A stretch of DNA of 47,533 bases from an uncultured Saprospiraceae bacterium (GCA_938015805.1 CALLXF010000078.1:1-47533); one strand, 5' to 3'; shown: positions 1-9,077, counted from the stretch's first letter. A program made the numbers and translations. The notes: a model not told the origin generated them from the sequence alone.

Positions 1-1116
1 ATGTCCTGTAGAAGAGATGAGTATTGTTGGTTTTCTTCCTGTTAGCGTACTTACAGATTCCTCTATGTCATAGGAATGACAAGTATGGTCATAGAGATCA
101 CTTTTAGTAAGTACAATAATTGCTTTGTCTTGATCCTCTGCCTTTAAGGTTTTAAAATCAGATACGATCGATTCGTAATCATCTTTTATTTCTGCTAGAA
201 ATAATATTATTTGAGCTTTAGAAATTTGAGTCTGAGTTCTGGCGATTCCCATTTTTTCTACCTCGTCATCCGTTTGGCGTAAGCCTGCGGTATCTATAAA
301 TCGGTATAGTATACCATCTAGTGTAATGGTGTCCTCTATAACGTCTCTAGTGGTTCCAGCTATTGCACTTACGATGGCTTTGTCTTCGTTTAATAATACA
401 TTTAGCAGGGTAGATTTTCCGGCATTTGGGTGACCGACGATGGCTACAGGAATCCCATCTTTTAGAGCATTTCCATAATTAAATGAGCCTTTGAGTTCTG
501 TAATAGTTTCAAGGATATTTGTTACCAAAGACTTTAGATTTTCTCGATCTGCAAATTCGACATCCTCTTCTCCAAAATCATTTTCTAGTTCTATGAGGCT
601 AGCAAACTTGATTAATTTCTTTCTAATTTCCTGAAGAAGGGTAGAGAAACCGCCTCGCAATTGGTTCATTGCGATACTATGCTGGGCTTTGGATTTTGCT
701 GCGATTAGATCTGCTACAGCTTCTGCTTGAGTAAGATCCATTTGTCCATTTAGGTAAGACCTCATGGTGTATTCTCCTGGTTCTGCGAGTCTTACATTAC
801 TGGTCAAAAATAGTTTGATAACTTCACTTAATATGTAGTCTGATCCATGACAAGAAAACTCCACTACATCTTCTTTTGTATAAGACCTGGGAGCTCTAAA
901 AACAGTAGCCACGCATTCATCTAAAATTACATCTTGGGCATTTTTAATTTTTCCATAGTGTACTGTATTGCCTTCCGCTTTGGTTAGATTTTTTCCGTAA
1001 AAAAAAGAGTCCGCAATAGAAATGGCTTGAGGACCAGATAATCTGATGACACCTATAGCTCCTGCTCCGGGAGGAGTGGAAATAGCAATAATCGTCTCTG
1101 AGTGATTTGATTTCAT
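1..1116 (-). CDS. mnmE: tRNA uridine-5-carboxymethylaminomethyl(34) synthesis GTPase MnmE, C-terminus cut by window edge
   Basis: MnmE works with MnmG to build the (carboxymethyl)aminomethyl group on wobble uridine 34 of certain tRNAs, in the cytoplasm. The frame is open from the ATG at 1116 to base 1, giving 372 residues. The N-terminal folate-binding domain begins MKSNHSETIIAISTPPGAGA. The G domain shows the P-loop GHPNAGKST, the switch motif GTTRD, DTAGL (G3) and TKSD (G4). The last part of the G domain and the C-terminal helical domain, with the family's CxGK-type end, lie outside the window. The gene is divergent from the membrane-protein gene at 1200. A TAATTTTG hexamer-like box sits only 7 bases upstream of the ATG. 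Assignment is very secure from the ordered GTPase motifs. Confidence 0.96.
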   Translation of the reverse strand, partial: MKSNHSETIIAISTPPGAGAIGVIRLSGPQAISIADSFFYGKNLTKAEGNTVHYGKIKNAQDVILDECVATVFRAPRSYTKEDVVEFSCHGSDYILSEVIKLFLTSNVRLAEPGEYTMRSYLNGQMDLTQAEAVADLIAAKSKAQHSIAMNQLRGGFSTLLQEIRKKLIKFASLIELENDFGEEDVEFADRENLKSLVTNILETITELKGSFNYGNALKDGIPVAIVGHPNAGKSTLLNVLLNEDKAIVSAIAGTTRDVIEDTITLDGILYRFIDTAGLRQTDDEVEKMGIARTQTQISKAQIILFLAEIKDDYESIVSDFKTLKAEDQDKAIIVLTKSDLYDHTCHSYDIEESVSTLTGRKPTILISSTGH

Positions 1117-1123
1117 ACGAGTC

Positions 1124-1131
1124 CAAAATTA
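1124..1131 (-). promoter_or_regulatory. Candidate -7 box (TAATTTTG) next to the mnmE start
   Basis: The minus strand reads TAATTTTG, an exact match to the Bacteroidota TAnnTTTG -7 element. It ends 7 bases before the mnmE ATG. No good TTTG -33 partner is seen at the usual distance. If it is used, the mRNA would be leaderless or nearly so. A chance match in AT-rich DNA is possible. Confidence 0.35.
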
Positions 1132-1199
1132 AGATTCTGAAATTTAATCATTAACTTAATGTCGGGACAATATTTTAAAACATTGAAAAACCAAAACTT

Positions 1200-1736
1200 A
1201 TGAAAAAATTACTAATCGGTGGGATCGTGGGAGGTCTCATCTTATTTATCTGGCAATTCCTTTCCTGGAGCATGCTTAACGTACATGCGGCAAATTTTAC
1301 ATACACTCCTAATCAGCAACAAGTGATCGATTGCCTTTCGGCGAATTTAACTGATGGGGAATATTTTATTCCAGGAGTGCCTCCCGATGCAAGTTCTGAG
1401 GAGTATGCTGAGTATCAAAAAAACGCGGTGGGGAAACCATGGGCCAAAGTCAATTATCGATCATCATTTAATGTAAATATGGGAATGAATATGATCCGTG
1501 GTTTTGCTATGGATTTTCTTGCAGCACTTATGCTTTGCTGGATTTTACTAAAAATCCCTAATGTATCTTTTGTTGATGTGTTAATGTCTTCTCTTGCTGT
1601 CGGATTGATTGGATACTTTACTGGTCCTTATATTAATAATGTTTGGTTTGAGACTAGTAGTATTGGAGATCTGATTGATGCTTTAGTTTCGTGGGGACTC
1701 ACAGGTGCTTTTCTAGGATGGTGGTTGCGTAGATAG
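1200..1736 (+). CDS. Small four-helix membrane protein, function unknown
   Basis: I do not recognise a named family for this 178-residue protein. It has a hydrophobic N-terminal segment (about residues 4-26) that looks like an uncleaved anchor. A polar stretch of about 70 residues follows, with motifs such as FIPGVPPDASSEE. Three more hydrophobic segments lie at about 100-120, 124-146 and 157-176, and the protein ends in WWLRR. A short first helix, a periplasmic loop and a three-helix bundle are the likely layout (inference). The ATG is preceded by an A-rich leader (aaaaaccaaaactt), typical of Bacteroidota starts. The gene is transcribed away from mnmE and is followed by 114 bases before the next gene, so it may be monocistronic. 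Confidence 0.8.
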   Translation: MKKLLIGGIVGGLILFIWQFLSWSMLNVHAANFTYTPNQQQVIDCLSANLTDGEYFIPGVPPDASSEEYAEYQKNAVGKPWAKVNYRSSFNVNMGMNMIRGFAMDFLAALMLCWILLKIPNVSFVDVLMSSLAVGLIGYFTGPYINNVWFETSSIGDLIDALVSWGLTGAFLGWWLRR

Positions 1737-1850
1737 GCATAGATTTGTTTTGCAAAAAAGTATTGTTGATATTTTAGGTTTATTGAATTAGAAAACGATT
1801 ATTTTACCATCTCCATCTAAATACAAAGAGATTTATTAAATAAGCTCCCT

Positions 1851-2660
1851 ATGAAAATACTTTTGATTTTGTTTTTTTCTTGTTGTATTGCAACTGTTGT
1901 TTTTGCTCAAGAAGTTCAAGAACCGCGAAAGTATAGAGCTATTATTTTAGATTTTGGTTTGGACTATCAGAATTTAAAGGAGGATCGATTTTCATCCATA
2001 GATCGATATTCTTGGGGTTATCCTGTAAATATAGGATATGAGTGGGATAGAAGGAATAGGAATATAATCGAGCTGAGAGTGAGTAAAAATTTTTTACCTA
2101 CTAGTGGTCGGGTAAACTTTCATAGTTTAAAGGCTCAGTTAAATTACACTTACCTTTTTAAGTATGGTCGTAATTCAAATTTTAGTTTAGGGGCTTATGC
2201 AGATCTAGGTTCTGTTTTCGTTTTTCCTGTTGGTGGTTGGAGTGGAAATAATACAATATCCTATGCTAATTGGAATTCTTATGGATTTTCGGGAATGTAT
2301 CACAAGAAATTAAATTGGATAAATAATTCCGTAGTTTTTAGTTCTCAACTATCATTTCCTCTTTTTGCTTATCTCATCAGACCTGCTTACGGAATTCCGT
2401 ACACAGAAAATTATTTAGAAGATGGCACTTTTGATTTTCAGAGAGAGGGTTTTACTAAAGCGGTGATTTTAGGCGGGGAATTCAAAACTATTAACACGTT
2501 TCAGAATATTCATTTTAATATAAATCTATCTAAAGCATTTGGAAAAAAAGATTCCTCCATTGGAATAGAATATACTATAGATTTTTTCCAATCAACGGAT
2601 AGTAAAAACGTAAGATTATTTTCTAATAGTGTGATGGTCACTTCTGAAATTAAGTTATGA
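1851..2660 (+). CDS. Secreted beta-barrel-like outer-membrane protein, unknown
   Basis: This 269-residue protein starts with a clear signal peptide (MKILLILFFSCCIATVVFAQ, cleaved after FAQ). The mature part has repeated short strands with alternating hydrophobic and polar residues and aromatic ends, for example NIIELRVSKNF and SFGLGAY-like stretches such as FSLGAYADLG. It ends in a hydrophobic strand (VMVTSEIKL). This pattern fits a small outer-membrane barrel, although no named family is recognised. Its stop codon overlaps the start of the following lipoprotein protease gene by four bases (ATGA at 2657-2660), so the two are very probably co-transcribed and translationally coupled. The start is supported by position-1 placement of the signal peptide. 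Confidence 0.75.
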   Translation: MKILLILFFSCCIATVVFAQEVQEPRKYRAIILDFGLDYQNLKEDRFSSIDRYSWGYPVNIGYEWDRRNRNIIELRVSKNFLPTSGRVNFHSLKAQLNYTYLFKYGRNSNFSLGAYADLGSVFVFPVGGWSGNNTISYANWNSYGFSGMYHKKLNWINNSVVFSSQLSFPLFAYLIRPAYGIPYTENYLEDGTFDFQREGFTKAVILGGEFKTINTFQNIHFNINLSKAFGKKDSSIGIEYTIDFFQSTDSKNVRLFSNSVMVTSEIKL

Positions 2661-3637
2661 GATATTGGAAAGGTATAATCTTTGTTTTAGTTTTTGTTTC
2701 ATGTCAGAGAGAGGATTATAATAGCGTTTCTCACCTGCAAGTATTCCAGGAGATGTGGACTTTTGTGGATGAGCATTATGTTTACTTTGATTATAAAAAT
2801 GTAGACTGGAATGCAGTAAAGCTAGATTATCAATCTAAAATAACCGACGATCTTTCTGATGAGGAATTTTTTGCGATATGTTTAGAGATGCTTAACGAAT
2901 TACGAGATGGACATAATAGATTAGCAGGTCCATATGATTTTAGAGAGAATTATAATTATCAGGAGGGATATGATATTTATTTTAATGATACACTGATTAG
3001 AGAAAAATATTTGGATGATGATTTTGACGTGGCAGGAAATTATACTTTTGGGTTATTAGATGATAATATTGGGTATGTACATTTTAGTAAATTTCGAGGA
3101 GTTGGAAATATCTCTAAGGTAATGGAGTTTATGAATGATAAAAGTATAGAAGGGTTAGTGTTTGATGTCAGAGATAATAGTGGTGGTTCTGGACAAAACG
3201 TAGTAGAAATCGTCGGGCATTTTATAGAAACAGAAACTACGGTAGGATATATATACGAAAAAATAGGACCTGCTCATGATGATTTTTCTGAGGCATTATC
3301 CATCAAAGCAAAACCTAAAACACCATTTTTTGATATTCCAGTTATGCTACTTACTAATCGTAATAGTTATAGTGCCACATCTTACCTAGCAGGACAAATG
3401 AGTACCTTGGATAATATCACACATATAGGGCAGATTACTGGCGGAGGTGGAGGAGGTAATACGACTTATGAGTTACCTAACGGATGGTTAGTCACGGTAT
3501 CTACTAATAAATTTCAGGATGCCAATTTTAGAGAAATCGAGGATGGCGTAATTCCGGATATTGTTATTGAGAACGATCAAAATATTTTATTAAATGGTGT
3601 AGACCAGATGCTAGAACGTGCTCTAGACGAGTTTTAA
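2657..3637 (+). CDS. S41-family (C-terminal-processing type) peptidase lipoprotein
   Basis: The protein has 326 residues. The N-terminus MRYWKGIIFVLVFVSCQRED is a lipoprotein signal with the lipobox cysteine at residue 16, so it should be lipid-anchored. The tail-specific protease domain is visible from about residue 120. It contains IGYVHFSKF, GLVFDVRDNSGGSG, a strand with VMLLTNRNSYSATSYLAG that carries the expected nucleophile serine region, and GQITGGGGGGNTTYELPNGW followed by DGVIPDI, the usual end of the fold. No PDZ domain is evident between the N-terminal helical part and the catalytic core. In S41 enzymes a Ser/Lys pair cleaves substrates, often near a C-terminus. The substrate here is unknown. 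The ATGA overlap with the upstream barrel gene argues for a shared role. Family call secure, specificity not. Confidence 0.85.
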   Translation: MRYWKGIIFVLVFVSCQREDYNSVSHLQVFQEMWTFVDEHYVYFDYKNVDWNAVKLDYQSKITDDLSDEEFFAICLEMLNELRDGHNRLAGPYDFRENYNYQEGYDIYFNDTLIREKYLDDDFDVAGNYTFGLLDDNIGYVHFSKFRGVGNISKVMEFMNDKSIEGLVFDVRDNSGGSGQNVVEIVGHFIETETTVGYIYEKIGPAHDDFSEALSIKAKPKTPFFDIPVMLLTNRNSYSATSYLAGQMSTLDNITHIGQITGGGGGGNTTYELPNGWLVTVSTNKFQDANFREIEDGVIPDIVIENDQNILLNGVDQMLERALDEF

Positions 3638-3661
3638 GATTAGCACTTGTATAATACCGTT

Positions 3662-5056
3662 ATGCTTAATAAGAGACAATTGAAAATATTCGCATCAATA
3701 CAATTAATGCTTTTTAGTTCTATACTAATGGGGCAAACATGGGATAATGTAATTCAAAATATAGATACAACAGCAACTATCAATTTAGTCGGCTCGAGCT
3801 GGAATAACACCTTAATTAAAAACTGTACTATTCACAATACAGGAAATGGAAATGATGGAATTTTTCTTAGGGATGTTCAAAATGTTCGAATAGAAAATTG
3901 TGTGATATACGACATTGATGGACAAGGTGGTATAAGATTAAGTATCTCTGGTAATGGAACAGATAATATTACCATTACTGGGAATACCCTGTACAATCTC
4001 CAAGAAAATGGAATAAATGCACCGCAAAGATCTCAAAATTCAACTCCTTTAAACCAAGACAACCTTGTAATAGAGGGAAATATTATCTATAACACAGGAT
4101 TAGGGAGTAGTAATGGGCTTAGTCATGCGATTTATTGTCAAGCTGCAGATTTTAAAATACAAAATAATACCGTTTTTGGAATCAGGGACGGAAATGGAAT
4201 TTCAGTCCGCAGTTCAGGTAAAATAAGCGGAAACATAGTAAGTGGTGAATCTAAAGCAAATAAACCTGCCATCCGTTATTTCAGTGATCATTTTACTGGA
4301 GTCACAGATTCATTGATCATTGAAAATAATATTATTTATAATGACAGTTCTTCTGCACATACTTTGGACATCTTTGATTTCACTAGTCTCTACCAGAACT
4401 CTATTTCAGATAACCATATTGTCAAAAATTTCAATATTAGATTTAATACAATTATCTCTTTGCAATCAAATAAATATGGAGTACGAATTAGTAATGATTA
4501 CGACCAAGCAGGATACTCAACCATTTTAGAAGGGAATATTATAATCAATACAAACTCTCTCTCTCAATGTGTGTCTGCGCCATTTAATACAATTTAATTA
4601 TATAATTTGTTCCAAGATAATTTATCAAACTTCTTATCAAATTCACAACCTTTTGATTTTCATATTTCAAATAGTCATTCGGCGATTGATTATGTTGGTA
4701 GTAACAGCTCAAACTATCCAGTTTATGACATAGATGGTGATATACGTTCAGGAGATATAGATGTAGGGGCTGACGAATACACAGCTACAACTGGAATCAA
4801 TTTGTTAGACAACAATTCAGAATTCAGAATATTCCCCAACCCGATTTCTTTTGAAAGATCGATTCAGATTGAAGGAAATCAAAATATTACCAGCATAATC
4901 ATCTTCAATAGTAATGGACAACAAATATTCAATAAGGAACTAAATACTGAGTCAAATATTGTAACCTTAGATTTACCTATAAGTAAAAGTGGATTATACT
5001 TCCTACAAATAAATAATTCCACTAGTATCCCGTTTATTATCAATCAGGAAAACTAA
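3662..5056 (+). pseudogene. Secreted right-handed beta-helix protein with T9SS sorting domain, interrupted by an in-frame TAA at 4595-4597
   Basis: The reading frame from ATG 3662 starts with a signal peptide (MLNKRQLKIFASIQLMLFSS, then ILMGQ). It continues as parallel beta-helix coils rich in NNTV, GNII and NGIS steps, typical of polysaccharide-active or surface-binding helices. It stops at TAA 4595-4597. The same frame, with no shift, goes on to 5056 and encodes the expected rest: a choice-of-anchor-Q-like end (DIDGDIRSGDIDVGADEY), then a type A T9SS sorting domain starting FRIFPNPI and ending at the stop. A single nonsense substitution therefore separates the domain needed for export from the body. 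An earlier TTG at 3647 is in frame, but ATG 3662 places the signal peptide correctly. The second half has its own possible TTG start at 4607 but no signal peptide. Either a recent pseudogene, a sequence error or read-through. Confidence 0.8.
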
Positions 5057-5079
5057 GCATAACAAGGTATATGAAATCA

Positions 5080-5099
5080 TAGCACCCTTCAGGATGCTA
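5080..5099. other. Hairpin between two convergent genes
   Basis: TAGCACCCT and AGGATGCTA form an inverted repeat of nine pairs with one C/A mismatch, which is a G-U pair in the minus-strand RNA, around a two-base centre. It lies between the beta-helix pseudogene and the convergent DUF2461 gene. There is no clear T-tract on either side, so a terminator role is only a guess. Confidence 0.35.
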
Positions 5100-5148
5100 C
5101 GATTAATGCTAACCGTTATGATATACTCAGACGAGAGATAGGTGTTTT

Positions 5149-5817
5149 TTATTTGATCAGCGGAATACCATTAAGATCATGAGTCAGTATATCTGACATG
5201 TAATCAAAATAAGGTCGTATGCCATTGTAAGTTCTTATAATTTCTTTTGTAAAATCTTTAGACGTAACTATAGTATCGCTTATTTTACGGCTTACATACA
5301 TCTGTTTATATCTAAGCAAATCTATAGCAGGGTCCTCTTTACTAAATCCTTTAGGAGCTGTTTTTACTTGCTCTCCCTGTAATTCGCCAAAAAGGTCTTT
5401 AAATCTTTTAGCATTCAGAATTTTTCTTAGTGGTTTAGGGTCCTGTGCAATCTGACCTCGTATAAGTTTTAAGTCTGTCGGCTCTGGTCCCCAAAACCCA
5501 CAAGCCACAAAGGTTTCTCCAGGAGCGATTCTTAAATAGTATCCACCTCTACGATGAGCTCCTTCTCTCGTAAATGATAATCTAAAATCTGGATTGTAAG
5601 GCGTCTTATCTTTAGAAAATCTAACATCTCTGTGGATGCGGAACATTTTAGACTTTTCAATACTATCTATTTTTTGCATTTCTGCTAATAGTGTTTCTTG
5701 AAATGATTTTACATTGGCTTTAGCCTCATCATACTCCTCTTTGTTTTCTTGAAACCAAGGTCTATTATTATTTTTAGAGAGCTTTTTACAATACGCTAGA
5801 GTCTTTTTTGAAATCAT
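5149..5817 (-). CDS. DUF2461 family protein
   Basis: The 222-residue product matches the DUF2461 family at about its usual length. Near the N-terminus are LSKNNNRPWFQENKEEYD and the RIHRDVRFSKDKTPYNPDF block. Then come GGYYLRIAPGETFVACGFWGPEP and, towards the end, YKQMYVSRKISD. No catalytic residues or reaction are established for the family, so no function is given. The protein has no signal peptide or membrane segment and should be cytoplasmic. It lies 53 bases downstream of the DUF5723-like gene on the same strand, but an exact TAnnTTTG box within that gap suggests it has its own promoter. It converges with the beta-helix gene. Confidence 0.88.
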   Translation of the reverse strand: MISKKTLAYCKKLSKNNNRPWFQENKEEYDEAKANVKSFQETLLAEMQKIDSIEKSKMFRIHRDVRFSKDKTPYNPDFRLSFTREGAHRRGGYYLRIAPGETFVACGFWGPEPTDLKLIRGQIAQDPKPLRKILNAKRFKDLFGELQGEQVKTAPKGFSKEDPAIDLLRYKQMYVSRKISDTIVTSKDFTKEIIRTYNGIRPYFDYMSDILTHDLNGIPLIK

Positions 5818-5841
5818 TTGTTGGGTTCTTTAAATGTATGA

Positions 5842-5849
5842 CAAAGTTA
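5842..5849 (-). promoter_or_regulatory. Candidate -7 promoter box (TAACTTTG) for the DUF2461 gene
   Basis: The minus strand reads TAACTTTG, an exact TAnnTTTG match, 24 bases before the ATG at 5817. That spacing fits a short leader. The -33 TTTG element is not well matched. The stop of the upstream gene lies close by at 5871, so this promoter would allow separate expression of the second gene. Confidence 0.4.
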
Positions 5850-5870
5850 AAAAATAGGATTGCGAGACCA

Positions 5871-7322
5871 TTAAAATTCATAACACTTTACTTTAGAAGA
5901 ACCTTGTTTTGACTTAGGACTATTGTAGTAAGATTTTCTTTTTAGGAAGGAAAACATATCAGAATTAACTCTTAGAGCAATAAAACCATTAAAAGCCCTT
6001 AAATGCGTAGGTAGAATCATAGGTATCAGATTATCTGTTCCGATAATTAATGGGCCTATCCTAGCTGTCGCTCCTACTCTTAAATACTGATGGTTGTACA
6101 AGCTTAAGGGAAAAGATGCACCGATCCATTTGCGATCATAATATGCCGTTGCCATTATAAGAGCATTTCTTTCTATCGGGCTGTAAAATGGAATACTTTC
6201 TTGTATGGCTACGGAAACATTCCAGTTTTTTTGTAGGGGAAACTGATAGAAAGCTTGCAAGATGGCTGGGGTGTTGACGGATCGATTTTGCGTATTATCG
6301 ATATAATTTTTGTCATCTATTTCTATTTCTTTTTGTAATTCCGTTATAAAATTTTCGTCAAGGAATTTATTTTTCACGATATACCCATCTTGTAATGTGA
6401 TGTGTTGATAATGTCCATTACTATTATAATTAATAGAACCGATATCCGAGACGGACACACCTATTTTGTGATTTCTATCAGAATATTGGCTTTCTCTCCA
6501 TTGGTAAATAAAACCTAGATCTATTGCAATCCCACCTCCACGAACCTGGTGATCATAGCTATAAGAACTTATCTCCTCGTCATAACCTACACCAGAGAAT
6601 AATGCGTATTCAAAATTTCCATTTTCTATGTAAATGCTATCTCTCAGTTTAGTCGCTCGAGTATCCTGATTACTTCGTGCATAAAACAGATTGTAGGAGT
6701 CTAGTTTTTTTAAAGTCCCCCCTAGGTGGATCGTACTATAATCATCGATCGTTATGCTTGTACTCAGCGATAGACCGATCTCTCGCCAGTCCATGTAAGA
6801 AAAATTGGCTTTGGGGAAGGTAAAATCATCTTGTGAATTTAGATCAGCGATATATTTGGCTTGAGAAAAATTGGGAATATCATTTACATGAGCAAATGCT
6901 CTAACCTTAGAATATAAGCCGATGCTGATCTTATCTGTCTGTATCATTATGCCGGGACCTAAAATTTCTAAATCTAAGTGCGATCGAGTATTTTGATGAT
7001 TTAAAAACCTCAACCCAAATTGCGATTCTATTTCATTGATATCTTCCACTCCCATTTGTAGTTGGTTTTGTATTTCCGAAGAATGACCTGATAAGAATGA
7101 GATAAAACTAGTACTTGGAAATTCTAATAAATTATTAGATATATCCAGACCTGCTCCGATAATGCTTAAGTCCCACTTATAGACAGAGGTACGGACGGCT
7201 GCAGGATTTGTATGGATAGAGTATATACCTCCATAATCACCAACTTTTAGTCCAGAATACTGTTGTGCATGTAGATAAATAAAAGAGAAGCTTAGAAGTA
7301 AAATTAAAAGGTGTCTTTTCAA
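5871..7322 (-). CDS. DUF5723-like outer-membrane beta-barrel protein
   Basis: The product has 483 residues with a signal peptide (MKRHLLILLLSFSFIYLHAQ). Right after cleavage comes a segment ending in YGGIYSIHTNPAAVRTSVY, a glycine-rich start followed by an HTNPA motif, as in long-chain-fatty-acid-transporter-like and DUF5723 barrels. The rest consists of amphipathic strands such as ISIGLYSKVRAFA and WNVSVAIQESIPF, ending near IGTDNLIPMI and GFIALRVN. The C-terminal tail after the last strand is short and basic (KRKSYYNSPKSKQGSSK), which is unusual for a barrel normally ending in an aromatic residue. I place it in the outer membrane with no known substrate. DUF5723 membership is by resemblance only. 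Confidence 0.72.
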   Translation of the reverse strand: MKRHLLILLLSFSFIYLHAQQYSGLKVGDYGGIYSIHTNPAAVRTSVYKWDLSIIGAGLDISNNLLEFPSTSFISFLSGHSSEIQNQLQMGVEDINEIESQFGLRFLNHQNTRSHLDLEILGPGIMIQTDKISIGLYSKVRAFAHVNDIPNFSQAKYIADLNSQDDFTFPKANFSYMDWREIGLSLSTSITIDDYSTIHLGGTLKKLDSYNLFYARSNQDTRATKLRDSIYIENGNFEYALFSGVGYDEEISSYSYDHQVRGGGIAIDLGFIYQWRESQYSDRNHKIGVSVSDIGSINYNSNGHYQHITLQDGYIVKNKFLDENFITELQKEIEIDDKNYIDNTQNRSVNTPAILQAFYQFPLQKNWNVSVAIQESIPFYSPIERNALIMATAYYDRKWIGASFPLSLYNHQYLRVGATARIGPLIIGTDNLIPMILPTHLRAFNGFIALRVNSDMFSFLKRKSYYNSPKSKQGSSKVKCYEF

Positions 7323-7488
7323 TACGGGTTTCTGGAATTTTAAAACAGAGCAAAGTTCAATAAATATGCTGAGCTTCTAGTGGATAAAAATAATACTTGC
7401 AAAGTAGCAGACATCATTGGTCTTTATGTAACGATGTTTTTTATGTTTTAATTATTCTTTGATAAGATAGTTATCATAGTGCGATTCT

Positions 7489-7496
7489 TAATTTTG
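7489..7496 (+). promoter_or_regulatory. Candidate -7 box (TAATTTTG) next to the phosphoesterase start
   Basis: TAATTTTG matches TAnnTTTG and ends 8 bases before ATG 7505. A TTTG at 7458-7461 is 27 bases further upstream, longer than the usual spacer. The position resembles the boxes before mnmE and before the barrel gene at 33993. Confidence 0.3.
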
Positions 7497-7504
7497 TGGT
7501 TTCG

Positions 7505-8746
7505 ATGAAAAAATTCATTTCTATGTTCACTGTAGTTTTTATACTTTATTTGATTGCAGATATCTACACTTTTTTTGGACTGAGTTCTTTAATAAATGGA
7601 GCTAGTAATCGGACGTTATTTACGGTGGTTTATTTTTTAAGTTCAGTTTTTGTTTTTTACTGTTTTTATAAAATATGGTTTATCGCTTCTTCTTATAAAA
7701 TGTTTAGTGGAACCCAGGTAAATTTTTATTTAGGTATGTTTTTGACTGCCTTTGCGGCGAAAATTACTTTTGCTTTTTTTATGATCATACAGGATCTACC
7801 GAGAATTTTTGCTGGTATATATAATTTCTTTATACATAGAGATAGAGGGTCATATTTTCCCTCCAGACGTAAGGCATTAACCACTATTGCTACAGGTATA
7901 GCAGCTATTCCTTTTTTTGGGATGTTGTACGGAGTGACTAAGGGAAAATATAAGTATACCGTAAATAGTTTATCGATTAATTATAAAAATTTACCTAAAT
8001 CATTTGATGGATATAAGATCGTCCAGATTTCTGACATTCATGCTGGGAGTTTTGATAGTAAAGAAAAAGTGATGCGTGGAATCGATATGATTAATGCCTT
8101 AGAAGCAGATGCTGTTTTTTTTACTGGTGATTTGGTTAACTCTAGTAAGGAGGAGATCGATCCTTATATCGATGTATTTGCTCAGATAAAAGCAAAAGAT
8201 GGGATTTTTGCTGTTTTAGGAAATCATGATTATTACGGATTGTACGAGGTAGAAGAGTCAGATAAAGATTCGTATTGGGATGATTTCTTTGATAAATATA
8301 AGCGGATGGGTTTTGATCTGCTAAATAATGAGAGTCGTACGATAAAACGTAATGGAGATTTATTACGTATTGTAGGAGTGGAAAACTGGGGAGCAGGAAG
8401 ATGGTTTCCAAAAGAAGGAGATTTAGATAAAGCATTAGCTGATGTGGATGCAGATGATTTTTGCGTTTTACTTTCTCATGATCCGACACATTGGGAAGAA
8501 AAAGTCTTACCTCACAAAAAGAAAATTGATCTCACACTCAGTGGACATACGCATGGATTCCAGTTTGGGATAAATATTCCGGGTTTTAAATGGAGCCCAG
8601 CTCAGTATCGATATAAAAGATGGATCGGTTTACATGAGGAACATGATCAGAAACTATATATCAATAAAGGTTTTGGCTTTCTTGCGTTTCCGGGTAGAGT
8701 AGGGATGTGGCCTGAGATCACTGAGATCCAACTCAAAGCTGTATAG
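7505..8746 (+). CDS. Membrane-anchored calcineurin-like metallophosphoesterase
   Basis: From ATG 7505 the protein has 413 residues. Four hydrophobic segments lie in roughly the first 150 residues: one near the N-terminus, one around VVYFLSSVFVFYCFYKIWF, one around LGMFLTAFAAKITFAFFMI and one around ALTTIATGIAAIPFFGML. The phosphoesterase domain follows with its metal motifs in order: ISDIHAGS (DxH), FFTGDLVN (GD), AVLGNHDYYG (GNHD), LLSHDP and LSGHTHGFQ (GHxH). This is the YkuE/YaeI-like type, whose members act at the membrane surface on phosphate esters. The substrate here is not known. A GTG at 7496 is in frame, but the ATG is the more usual start. The gene is monocistronic, with a TAATTTTG box just upstream. 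Confidence 0.9.
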   Translation: MKKFISMFTVVFILYLIADIYTFFGLSSLINGASNRTLFTVVYFLSSVFVFYCFYKIWFIASSYKMFSGTQVNFYLGMFLTAFAAKITFAFFMIIQDLPRIFAGIYNFFIHRDRGSYFPSRRKALTTIATGIAAIPFFGMLYGVTKGKYKYTVNSLSINYKNLPKSFDGYKIVQISDIHAGSFDSKEKVMRGIDMINALEADAVFFTGDLVNSSKEEIDPYIDVFAQIKAKDGIFAVLGNHDYYGLYEVEESDKDSYWDDFFDKYKRMGFDLLNNESRTIKRNGDLLRIVGVENWGAGRWFPKEGDLDKALADVDADDFCVLLSHDPTHWEEKVLPHKKKIDLTLSGHTHGFQFGINIPGFKWSPAQYRYKRWIGLHEEHDQKLYINKGFGFLAFPGRVGMWPEITEIQLKAV

Positions 8747-8921
8747 TATTTACTATTTGATCCCTTTTAAAAAGTAGAGTACCGCACTTTTACGTTTTCT
8801 TTACGTTTTAAGATCCTCCATAAATTATAAGATATGTAGGTACACTAATCACAGAAGGTGAGAAAGTGCAGATATAACTTCATTTATAAAACGAAGTGGT
8901 AAGTAGTTTATTAGTAAAAGA
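8747..8921. other. Non-coding stretch after the phosphoesterase gene
   Basis: I see no gene here. A direct repeat TTTACGTTTT occurs twice near 8789-8815. A weak inverted repeat ACTTC / GAAGT around a TTTATAAA core lies near 8877-8897. Neither has the T-tract needed for a confident terminator call. Confidence 0.3.
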
Positions 8922-9077
8922 CTAAGCTCTTATTTCTAAATAACGTGTGATACCTGAAGCAATAGAGAATATTATAAAAGCAATAGCCAATATTAATTGA
9001 AATCCTCCAAGAAAATTAAATACTAAAACGATCAAAAGTATCGCTGCGATAAGTAAAAGAAAGTGTGATGTTTTCAT
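8922..9077 (-). CDS. 51-residue two-helix membrane protein
   Basis: This is a short open frame from ATG 9077 to TAG 8922. It encodes MKTSHFLLLIAAILLIVLVF and continues through a Gly-Gly hinge (NFLGGFQ) into a second hydrophobic segment (LILAIAFIIFSIASGI), then a charged end (TRYLEIRA). Two membrane helices with a tight turn are expected. The pattern is too regular to be chance: a basic or polar start, two helices of about 18 residues and a polar tail. The leader before the ATG is A-rich (aataaagatcataact). It stands alone between the phosphoesterase gene (convergent) and the giant HYR-like gene (divergent). No family or function is recognised. Small proteins like this are often missed by gene callers. 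Confidence 0.6.
   Translation of the reverse strand: MKTSHFLLLIAAILLIVLVFNFLGGFQLILAIAFIIFSIASGITRYLEIRA

Noticed and set aside
8142-8489. Minus-strand frame opposite the phosphoesterase gene
   Set aside because: It lies wholly inside a gene with intact metal-binding motifs and its translation has no recognisable feature.
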